Assembly (NCBI RefSeq): GCF_042610495.1
Contig: NZ_JBHGAP010000001.1
Span: forward strand, 434,001 to 498,000
Reading direction: 5' to 3'
Length of the DNA stretch: 64,000 nucleotides
Origin: RU20A sp042610495
GTDB lineage: Bacteria; Pseudomonadota; Alphaproteobacteria; Rhizobiales; Rhizobiaceae
Part shown: positions 50,408 to 59,993 of the stretch, piece after piece
Layout of the letters: every line of letters begins with the position of its first letter
Numbering within the stretch: the stretch's first letter is position 1
Program-made: the position numbers and the translations under genes
The notes under the pieces: generated by a model
Told to the model about the DNA's origin: nothing
Database searches by the model: none
Seen by the model: only the letters and a program-made list of their open reading frames with translations

Positions 50408-51691
50408 ATGCTCGACATCAAATGGATCCGTGACAACGCCGACGCGCTGGATGCGGCGCTCGCCAAGCGCGGTGCCGCGCCGCAGGCTGCAAGCCTGATT
50501 GCGCTGGACGAGCGCCGCCGCGCCATCCTCCAGGAGCTTCAGGACAAGCAGTCGCGCCGCAACAGCGCCTCCAAGGAAATCGGCGCCGCCATGGCCGCGA
50601 AGAATTCCGAGCTGGCCGAAAGCCTGAAGGCCGAGGTCGCCGACCTCAAGACCACGCTCCCGGCGCTGGAAGAGGAAAGCCGGACGCTCGAAGCGGAACT
50701 GAACGATATTCTGGCCCGCATCCCCAACATTCCCCATGACGACGTCCCCGTCGGCAAGGACGAGACGGGCAATGTCATCGCCCGCGTTGTCGGCGAAAAG
50801 CCGCGCTGGAGCCATCCGGCCAAGGAGCATTTCGAGATCGGCGAAGCGCTGGGCTACATGGATTTCGATCGCGCCGCCAAACTTTCCGGCTCGCGCTTTA
50901 CCGTGCTCACGAGCCAGATTGCGCGTCTGGAGCGCGCGCTCGGCCAGTTCATGATCGATCTGCACACCGGAGAGCACGGCTATACGGAAGTCTCCTCGCC
51001 GCTGATGGTGCGGGCCGAGACGCTCTATGGCACGGGCAATCTCCCGAAGTTCGAGGAAGACCTCTTCAAGACCACCGATGGCCGCTACCTCATCCCGACG
51101 GCCGAGGTGACGCTGACCAATCTGGTCGCCGGGGAAATTCTCGAGCAGGAAAAGCTGCCGCTGCGCTTCACTGCACTGACGCCGTCCTTCCGCTCGGAAG
51201 CGGGATCGGCCGGTCGCGACACGCGCGGCATGCTGCGCCAGCATCAGTTTTGGAAGTGCGAACTCGTCTCCATCACCGATGCCGAAAGCTCGATTGCCGA
51301 ACACGAGCGCATGACCGCCTGCGCCGAAGAGGTGCTTAAGCGCCTCGGCCTGCATTTCCGCACCATGACGCTCTGCACGGGCGACATGGGCTTCGGCTCG
51401 CGCAAGACCTACGACCTCGAAGTCTGGCTGCCGGGGCAGAATACCTACCGTGAAATTTCCTCCTGCTCGGTCTGCGGCGATTTCCAGGCGCGGCGCATGG
51501 ATGCCCGCTATCGCGGCAAGGGCGAGAAGGCGACGAAGTTCGTTCACACGCTGAACGGCTCCGGCACGGCTGTCGGCCGGTGCCTGATTGCCGTGCTTGA
51601 AAACTACCTGAACGAGGACGGCTCCGTCTCCATTCCGGATGTTCTTCTGCCCTACATGGGCGGCCTGACCCGGATCGAAAAGGCAGCCTGA
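50408..51691 (+). CDS. serS: Seryl-tRNA synthetase
   Basis: 427 residues of a class II synthetase. The N-terminal antiparallel coiled-coil arm (about 30-105), motif 2 (FRSEAGSAGRDTRGMLRQHQF), motif 3 (LNGSGTAVGRCLIAVLENY) and the ISSCSVCGDFQARR block are all present. It charges tRNA-Ser, using the arm to grip the long variable loop. ATG 50408 is the standard start (MLDIKWIRDN). surE follows after 12 bases. Confidence 0.98.
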   Translation: MLDIKWIRDNADALDAALAKRGAAPQAASLIALDERRRAILQELQDKQSRRNSASKEIGAAMAAKNSELAESLKAEVADLKTTLPALEEESRTLEAELNDILARIPNIPHDDVPVGKDETGNVIARVVGEKPRWSHPAKEHFEIGEALGYMDFDRAAKLSGSRFTVLTSQIARLERALGQFMIDLHTGEHGYTEVSSPLMVRAETLYGTGNLPKFEEDLFKTTDGRYLIPTAEVTLTNLVAGEILEQEKLPLRFTALTPSFRSEAGSAGRDTRGMLRQHQFWKCELVSITDAESSIAEHERMTACAEEVLKRLGLHFRTMTLCTGDMGFGSRKTYDLEVWLPGQNTYREISSCSVCGDFQARRMDARYRGKGEKATKFVHTLNGSGTAVGRCLIAVLENYLNEDGSVSIPDVLLPYMGGLTRIEKAA

Positions 51692-51703
51692 GGAGCAAGC
51701 GGC

Positions 51704-52474
51704 ATGCGCATCCTTCTGACCAATGACGACGGCATTCACGCGGAAGGGCTGGCTGTTCTCGAGCGCATTGCCCGGGCGCTTTCGGACGATGTCTGGATCG
51801 TCGCGCCGGAGACGGACCAGAGCGGCCTTGCCCATTCGCTCACGCTGTCGGAACCGCTGCGCCTGCGCCAGATCGACGACAAGCGCTTCGCGCTGCGCGG
51901 CACGCCGACCGACTGCGTCATCATGGGCATCCGCAAGGTGCTGGACCGCGCGCCCGATCTCGTCCTCTCCGGCGTCAATGTCGGCGCCAACATGGCCGAT
52001 GACGTGACCTATTCCGGCACCGTTGCCGGCGCCATCGAAGGTACGCTGCAAGGGGTTCGCTCCTTTGCGCTCAGCCAGGCCTACGGCCACGGCACCATGC
52101 GCCCGGTTCCGTGGGAGGTGGCCGAAACCCATGCGCCGGCGCTGATCCGCAAGCTGATGAAGATCGAACTGCCCGACTGGACCTTCCTGAACCTCAATTT
52201 CCCGGATTGCCTTCCCGAGGATGTGAAGGGCACGGAAGTGACAAGCCAGGGCAAGCTCGATTTCGGCCTGACCATCGACGAACGCTCCGATGGCCGGGGC
52301 CACCCGTATTTCTGGCTACGCTTTGGCGAACGCATCGGCGATTTCCGCGCCGGCACGGACATCCAGGTCGTGCGCGACAAGAAGATCTCGGTCACGCCGC
52401 TGAAACTCGACCTCACCGATTACGCGGTTCAGGATAGGGTCGCCCGCGCGCTCCTGGAAGGTGAAGACGCCTGA
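51704..52474 (+). CDS. surE: 5'/3'-nucleotidase SurE
   Basis: 256 residues of the SurE phosphatase family. The metal-binding Asp8-Asp9 lie in ILLTNDDGIHAEGL, with Ser in DQSGLAHSLT and Asn in SGVNVGANMADDVTYSGTV completing the site. SurE removes phosphate from nucleoside monophosphates and is linked to stationary-phase survival. Its TGA overlaps the ATG of pcm by one base (TGATG), the classic surE-pcm coupling. Confidence 0.96.
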   Translation: MRILLTNDDGIHAEGLAVLERIARALSDDVWIVAPETDQSGLAHSLTLSEPLRLRQIDDKRFALRGTPTDCVIMGIRKVLDRAPDLVLSGVNVGANMADDVTYSGTVAGAIEGTLQGVRSFALSQAYGHGTMRPVPWEVAETHAPALIRKLMKIELPDWTFLNLNFPDCLPEDVKGTEVTSQGKLDFGLTIDERSDGRGHPYFWLRFGERIGDFRAGTDIQVVRDKKISVTPLKLDLTDYAVQDRVARALLEGEDA

Positions 52475-53127
52475 TGCCGCAGCGGGTCGCCGTTCAGGAA
52501 GGCATGGCTTCTCTGCTGCTGCGTCTGAGGGCAGAGGGCATTGCTTCGGCCGCGCTTCTCAATGCGGTCGAGCAGACCCCGCGCAGCGAATTCGTGCTCT
52601 CCCAGTTCCAGGCCGATGCCTATTCCTCGCGTACCCTGCCGCTTGATTGCGGGGCCTTCATGGAAGGCCTCGATTTCACCGTAAAACTTCTCAACGCGCT
52701 GAACCTGAAACCCGGCCAGCGGGTGCTGGAAGTCGGCACGGGCAGCGGCTTTACCGCCGCGGTCATGGCTCGCATCGTCGAGCGCGTGCTGACCATCGAC
52801 CGTTACCGCACGCTGGTCAACGGCGCGCAGAAGAACCTCGACCGCCTCGGTATCCGCAACGTCGTGGCCCGCCACGGCGATGGCAGCGCGGGTCTTCTGG
52901 GCGAGGGGACCTTCGATCGCATCCTCGTCACGGCCGCCTTCGACAGCCTGCCGCGCGTCTATTCCGAGCATATCGTCTCCGGCGGCATGCTGATCCTGCC
53001 GATCATGCTGTCGGAAACCACCTGCCGCATGGTGCGGCTCTCGCGCACCGGCAGCCGTTTCGACCGGGAAGACCTCTTCGACGCGCCCTACCTGCCGATC
53101 GTACCGAAGCTCGCCGCCTTCCTTTGA
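52474..53127 (+). CDS. pcm: Protein-L-isoaspartate O-methyltransferase
   Basis: 217 residues. SAM motif I is VLEVGTGSGFTAAVM, and the catalytic-loop FDRILVTAAFDSLP retains the VTAA element typical of true PIMT; GGMLILPIM follows. The enzyme repairs isoaspartyl damage in proteins. It is coupled to surE by one-base overlap, as in many bacteria, which supports this copy rather than the one at 26923 as the functional Pcm. The next gene starts 227 bases on. Confidence 0.92.
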   Translation: MPQRVAVQEGMASLLLRLRAEGIASAALLNAVEQTPRSEFVLSQFQADAYSSRTLPLDCGAFMEGLDFTVKLLNALNLKPGQRVLEVGTGSGFTAAVMARIVERVLTIDRYRTLVNGAQKNLDRLGIRNVVARHGDGSAGLLGEGTFDRILVTAAFDSLPRVYSEHIVSGGMLILPIMLSETTCRMVRLSRTGSRFDREDLFDAPYLPIVPKLAAFL

Positions 53128-53354
53128 TCGCTTTTCATCCTGATTCCGTGCCGGGCCTGCGGGCCGACAGGACGCCGGCGCAGGCCGCAGCGCATCCCTG
53201 CATTTCATTTCTTTCTGAAATTCAACGCGTTAACCTTTTGTTAGGAATGGTCAGCCTCGCGCAAGCTTTGCGGCGCAACCCATGATGCTGGAAAGTCTTG
53301 AAGTCAGGACGCCGGGCGCCGCAGAGCTTTCCGGTCAGATGGTGAGGCAGGCTC

Positions 53355-54011
53355 ATGCAGGTCGATGGCAGATTGATCCCGAATACGGCAGCCGACGGTC
53401 GCGGTAACCCATCCGGTCGTCAGGCACAGCCGGCACCAGTCGCGGCCGTGGCTGATACGACTGCCGCTGCCGTTGCCGCCGCCAATGCCTATCTGGAAAC
53501 GCCGAGCCGCATCCAGCTTTCGGCTGACGCGCTGCTCTATCTGAGCCGCACCCGCCGCACCGCCGAGCGCCAGCCGCCCCTGACCCGCGAGGAGTGGTCC
53601 AACGTGCTGACCCCGCAACTGGCGCGCCGCGAGCACCAGGCCTTCGGACGCTTCGGAGAGACCGGCGACTACAGGGCCTATTACCGTGCCTTCATCGAAT
53701 ATTACGATTCGCTGCGCAGCGAGGACCAGAATAGCCTGCGTTACTTCGGTACCCGCGAGGCCGCCGTCGCCGGGCTGCGGTCCTTCGAATACAGTGACGA
53801 AAGCGGCTCGGTCGTCGAGCCGGAATTCCACCGCCTCGTCAGCGTCATGCTCGACAGCGAAAAGACGCTGGATGACACGGTGACGCCCGTCAGCAACGAC
53901 GATGATGGCACCTATCGCGCCTGGGATACGACGCGCATCACCCTTGCTGATCCGAACGAGAAGGGCAGCGGGGTCTCGGAATTCGTAAAGCTCTATTCCG
54001 AGACCTTCTGA
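53355..54011 (+). CDS. Uncharacterised protein between pcm and the LysM gene
   Basis: 218 residues, not recognised. There is no signal peptide or membrane segment. The first 40 residues are Ala/Pro-rich and likely disordered; the middle (IQLSADALLYLSRTRR, then EHQAFGRFGETGDYRAYYRAFIEYYDSL) looks helical; the C-terminal 60 residues are acidic. Codon use matches its neighbours, and the frame is plausible with a weak GGTGAGG-type ribosome site before ATG 53355. Its place between surE-pcm and a division-type LytM protein may hint at an envelope or cell-cycle link, but no function is claimed. Confidence 0.75.
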   Translation: MQVDGRLIPNTAADGRGNPSGRQAQPAPVAAVADTTAAAVAAANAYLETPSRIQLSADALLYLSRTRRTAERQPPLTREEWSNVLTPQLARREHQAFGRFGETGDYRAYYRAFIEYYDSLRSEDQNSLRYFGTREAAVAGLRSFEYSDESGSVVEPEFHRLVSVMLDSEKTLDDTVTPVSNDDDGTYRAWDTTRITLADPNEKGSGVSEFVKLYSETF

Positions 54012-54185
54012 GCATCGCAAGGACGCGCGACCGTCCAGCAGGAAGCGCATCGCGCCGCCACACCGTTGCCGGCATGGTTATCAAAACGCCAAAAAAATCC
54101 TGAGCGGCGCTGCGCCTTAACGGCGCGGTAACTCTAATGCGTTTTAATAAATCCCATGAAGTTGCGTTCCTTGTGGGTAAGCGTC

Positions 54186-55796
54186 ATGCGTCATCGTGTT
54201 TCTTCGACTGCATCCAAGTCTTTGATCCGCCTTTGTGCGGCCGTCCTTCTGGCAGGCTCCGCCGCCGGCTGCAGTTCCGATACGTCGCGCTTCAGCGGCA
54301 TCTTTTCCCGCCCCGATGCGATGACCACCGCGTCCATTCCGGGCCGTGGTGGCAATGCGCCGATCCCGGCCGAGGATGTGGCGGGTGCCGGCTCCTACGC
54401 CGCGCCGCAGCAGCAGATGGCGCGCAATGAGGCGCTGAACCAGCCGTTCCCGGATCCGGTTCCGCAGCAGGGTTATGATCCCGTCAATACCGCGACGACG
54501 CCGGTCTCCGGTGCGCGCATGGCCTCGACGCCGGTGAGCGTCCAGCGTGTGGCGCTCGCCGACCCGTCTTCCTCCTCGGTCACATCGACGCGTCAGGAAA
54601 GCCTTGCGCAGCCAATGCCGGCTGCGCGCCATACGCTTGCCGAACAGGCCAAGCAGGCAACGCCCGATCCGGTGACGACGGGCGGGTCGAAGAGCGGCTG
54701 GACGACGGCTGGCGCTCCGTCCGTCATGGTTCGCCAGGGCGACACGGTTGCTTCGATCGCGCGCCGCTTCGGTGTTCCGGAAAAGGAGCTGATGAAGGCG
54801 AACGGGCTGAAGACGGCGTCTGCCATCGAACCCGGCCAGCGCATCGTAGTGCCGACCTTCGGCGTGCCCGGAAGCGCCGCCAAGGCGTCCGCCTCCGATC
54901 AGGCAACGGCGCTCGATATCAACAAGCAGAAGCCGTCGCCGCTGCCGGCCGGTCAGCGTGACGTCGCGATCCTGCCCGGCCAGTCGCAGCAGCGCGACAA
55001 GAACGGCGGCCGCACGGACGTTGCAGCCGGCAAGCAGAATGCCGGCACGTCCGGCGAGGGCGGCTACGAGGTCAAGCCCGGCGATTCGCTCAACAAGATC
55101 GCCAAGGCCCACGGCATCAGCGTCGACGCCTTGAAGCAGGCAAATGGTCTCGACAACGCCTCGATCCGCATCGGTCAGAAGCTCGCCATTCCGGGCGCCG
55201 GCACGGTCGTTGCCAAGAACGAAACGAAGGCCGATACGGCCAAGCCCGACCCGATGAAGACCGCGACCGTTCCGGCTGGCCAGCAGAAGGTCGTCGCCGA
55301 TCAAAAGCCGGCTGCCCAGCAGCAGAAACCGGTCGAAGTCGCCAAGGTCGAGCCGAAGCAGAGTGTCACCGAAGCGGAAGAAAAGTCCGACGTGACGGAA
55401 GCTTCGCCGAAGGGCACCGGCATCGACAAGTACCGCTGGCCGGTGCGCGGCGCGGTGATCGCCGGCTACGGCGCCAATGTCGATGGCAACCGCAATGACG
55501 GCATCAACATCTCCGTACCCGAGGGGACGCCGATCAAGGCTGCCGAAAACGGCGTGGTCATCTACTCCGGCAGCAGCCTGAAGGAACTCGGCAATGCCGT
55601 TCTCGTCCGCCACGACGACGGGACGGTCACCGTCTACGGCAATGCGTCCGAACTGAAGGTGCAGCGCGGCCAGAAGGTGCAGCGTGGCCAGACGCTCGCC
55701 TCCTCCGGCATGACCGGCAAGGCCACGCAGCCGCAGGTTCACTTCGAGGTGCGCAAGAACGCCACCGCCGTCAACCCGACCACCTTCCTCGAATAG
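54186..55796 (+). CDS. LysM / degenerate LytM (M23) lipoprotein, NlpD/DipM-like
   Basis: 536 residues. A lipoprotein signal ends at the Cys of LLAGSAAGC; two LysM domains follow (about 178-225 and 294-338, using this start), then a C-terminal M23/LytM domain (about 416-535). The LytM metal motifs are degenerate: the HxxxD region reads NRNDGINI and the HxH region reads PQVHFEVR, so it is probably not a peptidase but an amidase activator such as NlpD, EnvC or DipM. ATG 54186 suits the signal peptide; ATG 54156 is an alternative. It is followed by a terminator. Confidence 0.88.
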   Translation: MRHRVSSTASKSLIRLCAAVLLAGSAAGCSSDTSRFSGIFSRPDAMTTASIPGRGGNAPIPAEDVAGAGSYAAPQQQMARNEALNQPFPDPVPQQGYDPVNTATTPVSGARMASTPVSVQRVALADPSSSSVTSTRQESLAQPMPAARHTLAEQAKQATPDPVTTGGSKSGWTTAGAPSVMVRQGDTVASIARRFGVPEKELMKANGLKTASAIEPGQRIVVPTFGVPGSAAKASASDQATALDINKQKPSPLPAGQRDVAILPGQSQQRDKNGGRTDVAAGKQNAGTSGEGGYEVKPGDSLNKIAKAHGISVDALKQANGLDNASIRIGQKLAIPGAGTVVAKNETKADTAKPDPMKTATVPAGQQKVVADQKPAAQQQKPVEVAKVEPKQSVTEAEEKSDVTEASPKGTGIDKYRWPVRGAVIAGYGANVDGNRNDGINISVPEGTPIKAAENGVVIYSGSSLKELGNAVLVRHDDGTVTVYGNASELKVQRGQKVQRGQTLASSGMTGKATQPQVHFEVRKNATAVNPTTFLE

Positions 55797-55827
55797 GGTG
55801 GTCGCTACGCGGCAGACGACAGATCCG

Positions 55828-55850
55828 GGGCGGCCGCTGGGCCGCCCTTT
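55828..55850 (+). terminator. Terminator after the LysM/LytM gene
   Basis: GGGCGGCC (55828-55835) pairs with GGCCGCCC (55840-55847) over a four-base loop, then TTTGCGTTT. It lies just before the convergent DUF815 gene end. Confidence 0.65.
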
Positions 55851-55855
55851 GCGTT

Positions 55856-56728
55856 TCAGGAAAGCGCCACCCGGCGCCGGCCGGCGAGATCCTGGATATA
55901 TTGCCAGGCGACGCGCCCCGAACGCGAGCCGCGCGTTGTCGCCCATTCCAGCGCTTCGGCATGCAGGGTCAGCGGATCGTCGGCCAGCTTGAAGCGCTCC
56001 GCATAGGCGTCGATCATCTTCAGATAGTCATCCTGGCTGCACTTGTAGAAGCCCAGCCAGAGGCCGAAGCGATCCGAGAGCGACACCTTCTCCTCCACCG
56101 CTTCGGACGGATTGATCGCCGTGGACTGCTCGTTCTCCATCATGTGCCGCGGCAGAAGGTGCCGGCGGTTGGAGGTGGCATAGAGCAGCACATTGTCCGG
56201 CCGCCCCTCGATGCCGCCGTCCAGCACCGCCTTCAGCGACTTGTAGGCGGTGTCGTCATGGTCGAAGGAAAGATCGTCGCAAAAGACGATGAAGCGCTCG
56301 TCAGCCGCTTTGAGGATCTCCATCAGGGCCGGCAGGCTGGCAATGTCCTCGCGGTGCACCTCCACGAGCTTCAGCCGGTGGTCCACCGTCTCCGTCACGG
56401 CCGCATGCACGGACTTCACCAGCGAGGACTTGCCCATGCCGCGCGCGCCCCAGAGCAGCACGTTGTTGGCGGGAAAGCCGGCGGCGAAACGGTCGGTGTT
56501 GTCGAAGAGAATATCGCGCACGTGATCGACGCCCTGGATCAGCGAAAGTTCGATCCGGTTGGGACGCGGGACCGGCACAAGATGCAGGCGGGGCGCGGAC
56601 CAGACGAAACAGTCCGCGTTGACGAAATCGTTATCGGCGGGCTTCGGCCCGGCCAGTCGCTCCAGCGCATCCGAGAGGCGCCGCACTTCCGCGATCAACG
56701 TGTCGATTTTCGTGTCGGCAAGTGCCAT
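55856..56728 (-). CDS. DUF815-family AAA-type ATPase
   Basis: 290 residues. Walker A is GARGMGKSS near residue 100, Walker B is FIVFCDDLSFDHDD, and a sensor-like ATSNRRHLLP follows. The family is a AAA+ relative common in proteobacteria, with no established cellular role. ATG 56728 follows GGAGG, while the upstream ATG 56746 does not, so the shorter start is used. It is convergent with the LysM gene and divergent from yajC. Confidence 0.87.
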   Translation of the reverse strand: MALADTKIDTLIAEVRRLSDALERLAGPKPADNDFVNADCFVWSAPRLHLVPVPRPNRIELSLIQGVDHVRDILFDNTDRFAAGFPANNVLLWGARGMGKSSLVKSVHAAVTETVDHRLKLVEVHREDIASLPALMEILKAADERFIVFCDDLSFDHDDTAYKSLKAVLDGGIEGRPDNVLLYATSNRRHLLPRHMMENEQSTAINPSEAVEEKVSLSDRFGLWLGFYKCSQDDYLKMIDAYAERFKLADDPLTLHAEALEWATTRGSRSGRVAWQYIQDLAGRRRVALS

Positions 56729-56895
56729 TTCCGCCTCCGTTCCCAAGCCTGCGGGCCTTGGGCTAGCATGGGGAAAGGGCAGCGAAAAGGACGGCTCCGG
56801 CCAGAAAAGACTTCTCGGCCACCTCTTTTCATGTCAGAGGCAGAAAGAACCGGGCAGGGCAGGCGACAGGCGAGGCGCGTAAGGCGTTGAGTACG

Positions 56896-56925
56896 TTGCA
56901 CGGGGTTTGCCGCTTCCTATATATC
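56896..56925 (+). promoter_or_regulatory. Sigma-70-type promoter for yajC-secDF
   Basis: TTGCAC (56896-56901) and TATATA/TATATC (56918-56925) are spaced by 16-18 bases, about 50 bases upstream of the yajC ATG and in the divergent gap with the DUF815 gene. It is one of the best -35/-10 pairs in the window. Confidence 0.5.
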
Positions 56926-56972
56926 GGCGGTCGCTCATCCTGCCCGCCCTTTCGAGAATCATGGAGTTTTGA

Positions 56973-57311
56973 ATGTTCATTACCGAGGCCTTCGCGCAGA
57001 CCGCTGCACCGGCTCCTGCCGCTGGCGGTATCGATATCCTGATGTCGGTTCTCCCCTTCCTGCTGATCTTCGTGGTCATGTACTTCCTGATCATCCGTCC
57101 GCAGCGCGCCCAGATGAAGCGCCGCGAGGAGCTTCTGAAGAACATCCGCCGCGGCGATCAGGTCGTCACCGGCGGCGGCATCGTCGGCAAGGTCACGAAG
57201 GTCATCGACGATAACGAACTCGAAGTCGAAATCGCCGAGGGCGTGAAGATCCGCGTCGTGCGTGGCGGCATCTCCGAAGTCCGCGTCAAGGGCGAGCCGG
57301 TCAAGGAATAA
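56973..57311 (+). CDS. yajC: Preprotein translocase subunit YajC
   Basis: 112 residues. An Ala/Pro-rich N-terminus precedes one membrane helix (ILMSVLPFLLIFVVMYFLII, about 23-42), then the conserved RPQRAQMKRREELLKNI and GDQVVTGGGIVGKV blocks. YajC joins SecDF in the holotranslocon. A TTGCAC/TATATA promoter lies just upstream. secDF follows after about 165 bases on the same strand. Confidence 0.96.
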   Translation: MFITEAFAQTAAPAPAAGGIDILMSVLPFLLIFVVMYFLIIRPQRAQMKRREELLKNIRRGDQVVTGGGIVGKVTKVIDDNELEVEIAEGVKIRVVRGGISEVRVKGEPVKE

Positions 57312-57476
57312 GCCCCTACGGCGGAAGGCGTCCGACGGCCCTTCCGCCTCCCGCTGCCCGGCCGCCGACTGTGCGGCATTGACAGGGCGGCGCTGCTCTC
57401 TGAGACTTCCGGCGGCAGGCCGACAGGGGCGGGGATGCCCGGTTCGGCCGTAACCATGCAAACGGGCGGACCGACC

Positions 57477-59987
57477 ATGCCATTTCTCTCCTGGTGGAAG
57501 AGCGCGCTGATCCTTCTCGTGGTCATCGCGGGCTTTCTGTTTGCGCTGCCCGCCTTCCTGTCGCCCTCCGGCCGCGCCGGTCTGCCCGCCATCCTGACGG
57601 AACGTCCGCTGACGCTCGGCATCGATCTCGAGGGCGGCAACCGCGTTGTTGTCAAGGTGGACGACAGCGCCGTCATCGATCGCACGCGCCGCACCGTCAT
57701 CGACCTCACCGCCAAGACCCTCGATGATGCCGGCATCGCCTATGCCGATCTCGCCGAAAGCAATGACGGTCTGCTGCTGACGCTCGAGGATCCGGCCCGG
57801 ATGGGCGAGGCCTCCGAGCGGCTGCGCAAGGCCTTTGATGCAGCGGCGCTTCCCGTCACGCTCACCCCGCCGCAGACCGCGACTGGCGATCCCGCCGTCC
57901 TGACGCTCGCCATCGGTGCGCCGGACGCGAGCAAGACGTCGCGCGCGCTGCTCGACGATATCGCGGCAGCCCTGAAGCGGCGCTTTGCCGAAGCCGGCCT
58001 CGGTATCCCCGAGATCGCCATCGGCCGGCGCGGCGAGGTAACGGTGCATCTGAGCGGCGAGACGGACCCGGAGCGGCTGCGTCTGATGTTCGATCAGGTC
58101 GGCGCCCTTTCGATCCGCGCCGTGCTGCCCGTCAGCCAGAATGCCGATGGCACCCAGGCCGCGCCAGCCGGCTCCGAACAGCTCTTCTCGCTGGACGAGA
58201 CACCCGTTGCCTATCGCGTCGCCGCCGAGCCGCTGGCGGCTGAGGCCGATATCACCGATGCCCGCGCGGTTCTCGATCCCGCAAACAACGAGCCGACCCT
58301 CATTCTCAGCCTGTCCCCGGCCGCGATCAAGCGCTTCGCCGATGCCGCGGCTGCGGGAACGCAGCGTGCTGTGCTCGTGCTCGACAATGGCGTGATCGCC
58401 GCCGTCGATCTGCCGCAGGCCATCAAGGCAGACGCCTTCACGCTTTCCGGCGGCTTTGCCTTCGAAGGCGTCGACAATCTCGCCGCACTGGCGCGCGCAG
58501 GCCCGCTGCCATCGCCGCTGACCATTATCGAGCAGCGGACGGTCGCGCCCGGCCTCGGCGCCGATTCAATGGACGCAGGCCTCCTGTCGGCGATCTTCGC
58601 CATTATCGCCGTCGCCCTCTTCATGATCGGCTTCTTCGGCGTGCTCGGCGCCATCGCCTCCGTGGCGCTTATTGCCAATCTCGCGCTGGTGCTGAGCCTG
58701 CTGGCGCTTCTCGGCATTCCCCTGACCCTGCCGGGCATTGCTGGCCTGGTACTGACCGTCGGCATGAGTGTGGATGCCAATGTGCTGATCTACGAGCGCC
58801 TGCGCGATGAAATGAAGGCCGGTGCGACCTTTGCCGAATCGGTACGCCGCGGCTTCGGCCGGGCCTTCCGGACAGTGCGCGATGCCGCGATCGTCATGCT
58901 GGCGGCCGGCCTCATCGTATTGGAACTGATGACGGGCGCGGTGCGCGGCTTTGCGGCCACCATGATCATCGGTCTCTTCACCACCCTGTTTTCGGCCTTC
59001 CTGTTCAGCCGCTGGCTGGTGGAACTGTGGGTCGCCGTCAACGGCACGGGACGCGAACTGCGCGCCGGCCTGCGCACCCGCGTCTTTGACCGCATCCACC
59101 TGCATTTCATGTCGCTGCGCCGGCAGGTCTTCGGCACGCTCGCCGTCCTCGCCTTCGCGAGTTTCGCGGCCGCTTCGATCTACGGCATCAATCTCGGCGC
59201 CGATTTCCGCGGCGGTTCGATCATCGAACTGCGCGCCAAGAAGGGCAATGCCGATCTCGAAGATATCAGGGACAGGCTTGCGGGCCTCAATCTCGGCGCG
59301 ATCGACGTGCGCGAAAGCGGCGGCGCGACCGGCGCGCGCGTACGCATTCCCTCCCAGCAGGCCGGACCGGAGGCGGAGCAGAGCTCGCTGATTCTGGTGC
59401 GCGGCGAGCTGGAAGATGCCTATGATTTCCGCCGCATCGATGTCATCGCGCCCTCGGCCTCGCTGGATACGGCCCGCGCCGCAACCCTCGGCATCGTCGC
59501 CTCGCTTGCGGCGCTGCTGGCCTTCATCTGGGTGCGGTACCGCTGGCAGTTCGCGGCCGGCGCGCTGATCGCAACCCTGCATGACATTGCGTTGATCCTC
59601 GGCCTCTTCGCGCTGACCGGCATGGAATTCGGCATTGGCAGCGTTGCGGCTCTCCTGACGGTCGTCGGCTATTCGCTGAACGACACGATGGTCGTCTATG
59701 ACCGTATCCGTGAAAACCTGAAACGCTTCCCTAAAATGCCGCTGCCGGTGCTGATTGACGCTTCCATCAACCAGACGCTGTCGCGCACCGTGCTGACCTC
59801 GGCCACGACGCTGATCGCGCTGGCGGCCCTCTTCCTCTTTGGCGGCGAGGTCATCCGCACCTTTGCGCTGACCATGCTGTTCGGCATTGCCGTCGCCACT
59901 TTCTCCTCCATCTACGTTGCCGGCCCCGCACTGATCTTCTTCGGCCTCCGGTCGAAGGACAGCGCGACCGAGACGCGAAAGGCCTGA
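57477..59987 (+). CDS. secDF: Fused protein-export membrane protein SecDF
   Basis: 836 residues, a natural SecD-SecF fusion with twelve expected membrane helices. The SecD part opens with LGIDLEGGNRVVVKVD and has GMSVDANVLIYERLRDE; the SecF part has LGADFRGGSIIELRAK and VVGYSLNDTMVVYDRIREN with the proton-conducting Asp/Arg region. SecDF uses the proton gradient to pull proteins through SecYEG and, with YidC, helps membrane insertion. The start is uncertain among ATGs at 57435, 57456 and 57477; the last gives the usual length. The next gene begins seven bases downstream. Confidence 0.96.
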   Translation: MPFLSWWKSALILLVVIAGFLFALPAFLSPSGRAGLPAILTERPLTLGIDLEGGNRVVVKVDDSAVIDRTRRTVIDLTAKTLDDAGIAYADLAESNDGLLLTLEDPARMGEASERLRKAFDAAALPVTLTPPQTATGDPAVLTLAIGAPDASKTSRALLDDIAAALKRRFAEAGLGIPEIAIGRRGEVTVHLSGETDPERLRLMFDQVGALSIRAVLPVSQNADGTQAAPAGSEQLFSLDETPVAYRVAAEPLAAEADITDARAVLDPANNEPTLILSLSPAAIKRFADAAAAGTQRAVLVLDNGVIAAVDLPQAIKADAFTLSGGFAFEGVDNLAALARAGPLPSPLTIIEQRTVAPGLGADSMDAGLLSAIFAIIAVALFMIGFFGVLGAIASVALIANLALVLSLLALLGIPLTLPGIAGLVLTVGMSVDANVLIYERLRDEMKAGATFAESVRRGFGRAFRTVRDAAIVMLAAGLIVLELMTGAVRGFAATMIIGLFTTLFSAFLFSRWLVELWVAVNGTGRELRAGLRTRVFDRIHLHFMSLRRQVFGTLAVLAFASFAAASIYGINLGADFRGGSIIELRAKKGNADLEDIRDRLAGLNLGAIDVRESGGATGARVRIPSQQAGPEAEQSSLILVRGELEDAYDFRRIDVIAPSASLDTARAATLGIVASLAALLAFIWVRYRWQFAAGALIATLHDIALILGLFALTGMEFGIGSVAALLTVVGYSLNDTMVVYDRIRENLKRFPKMPLPVLIDASINQTLSRTVLTSATTLIALAALFLFGGEVIRTFALTMLFGIAVATFSSIYVAGPALIFFGLRSKDSATETRKA

Positions 59988-59993
59988 CCCCGA

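Noticed and set aside
53230..54131. CtrA-like sites TTAA-N7-TTAG (53230-53244) and TTAA-N7-GTAA (54117-54131) before the unknown gene and the LytM gene
   Set aside because: Each has one mismatch to TTAA-N7-TTAA; dozens of such one-off matches are expected by chance in 64 kb, so no operator is called.
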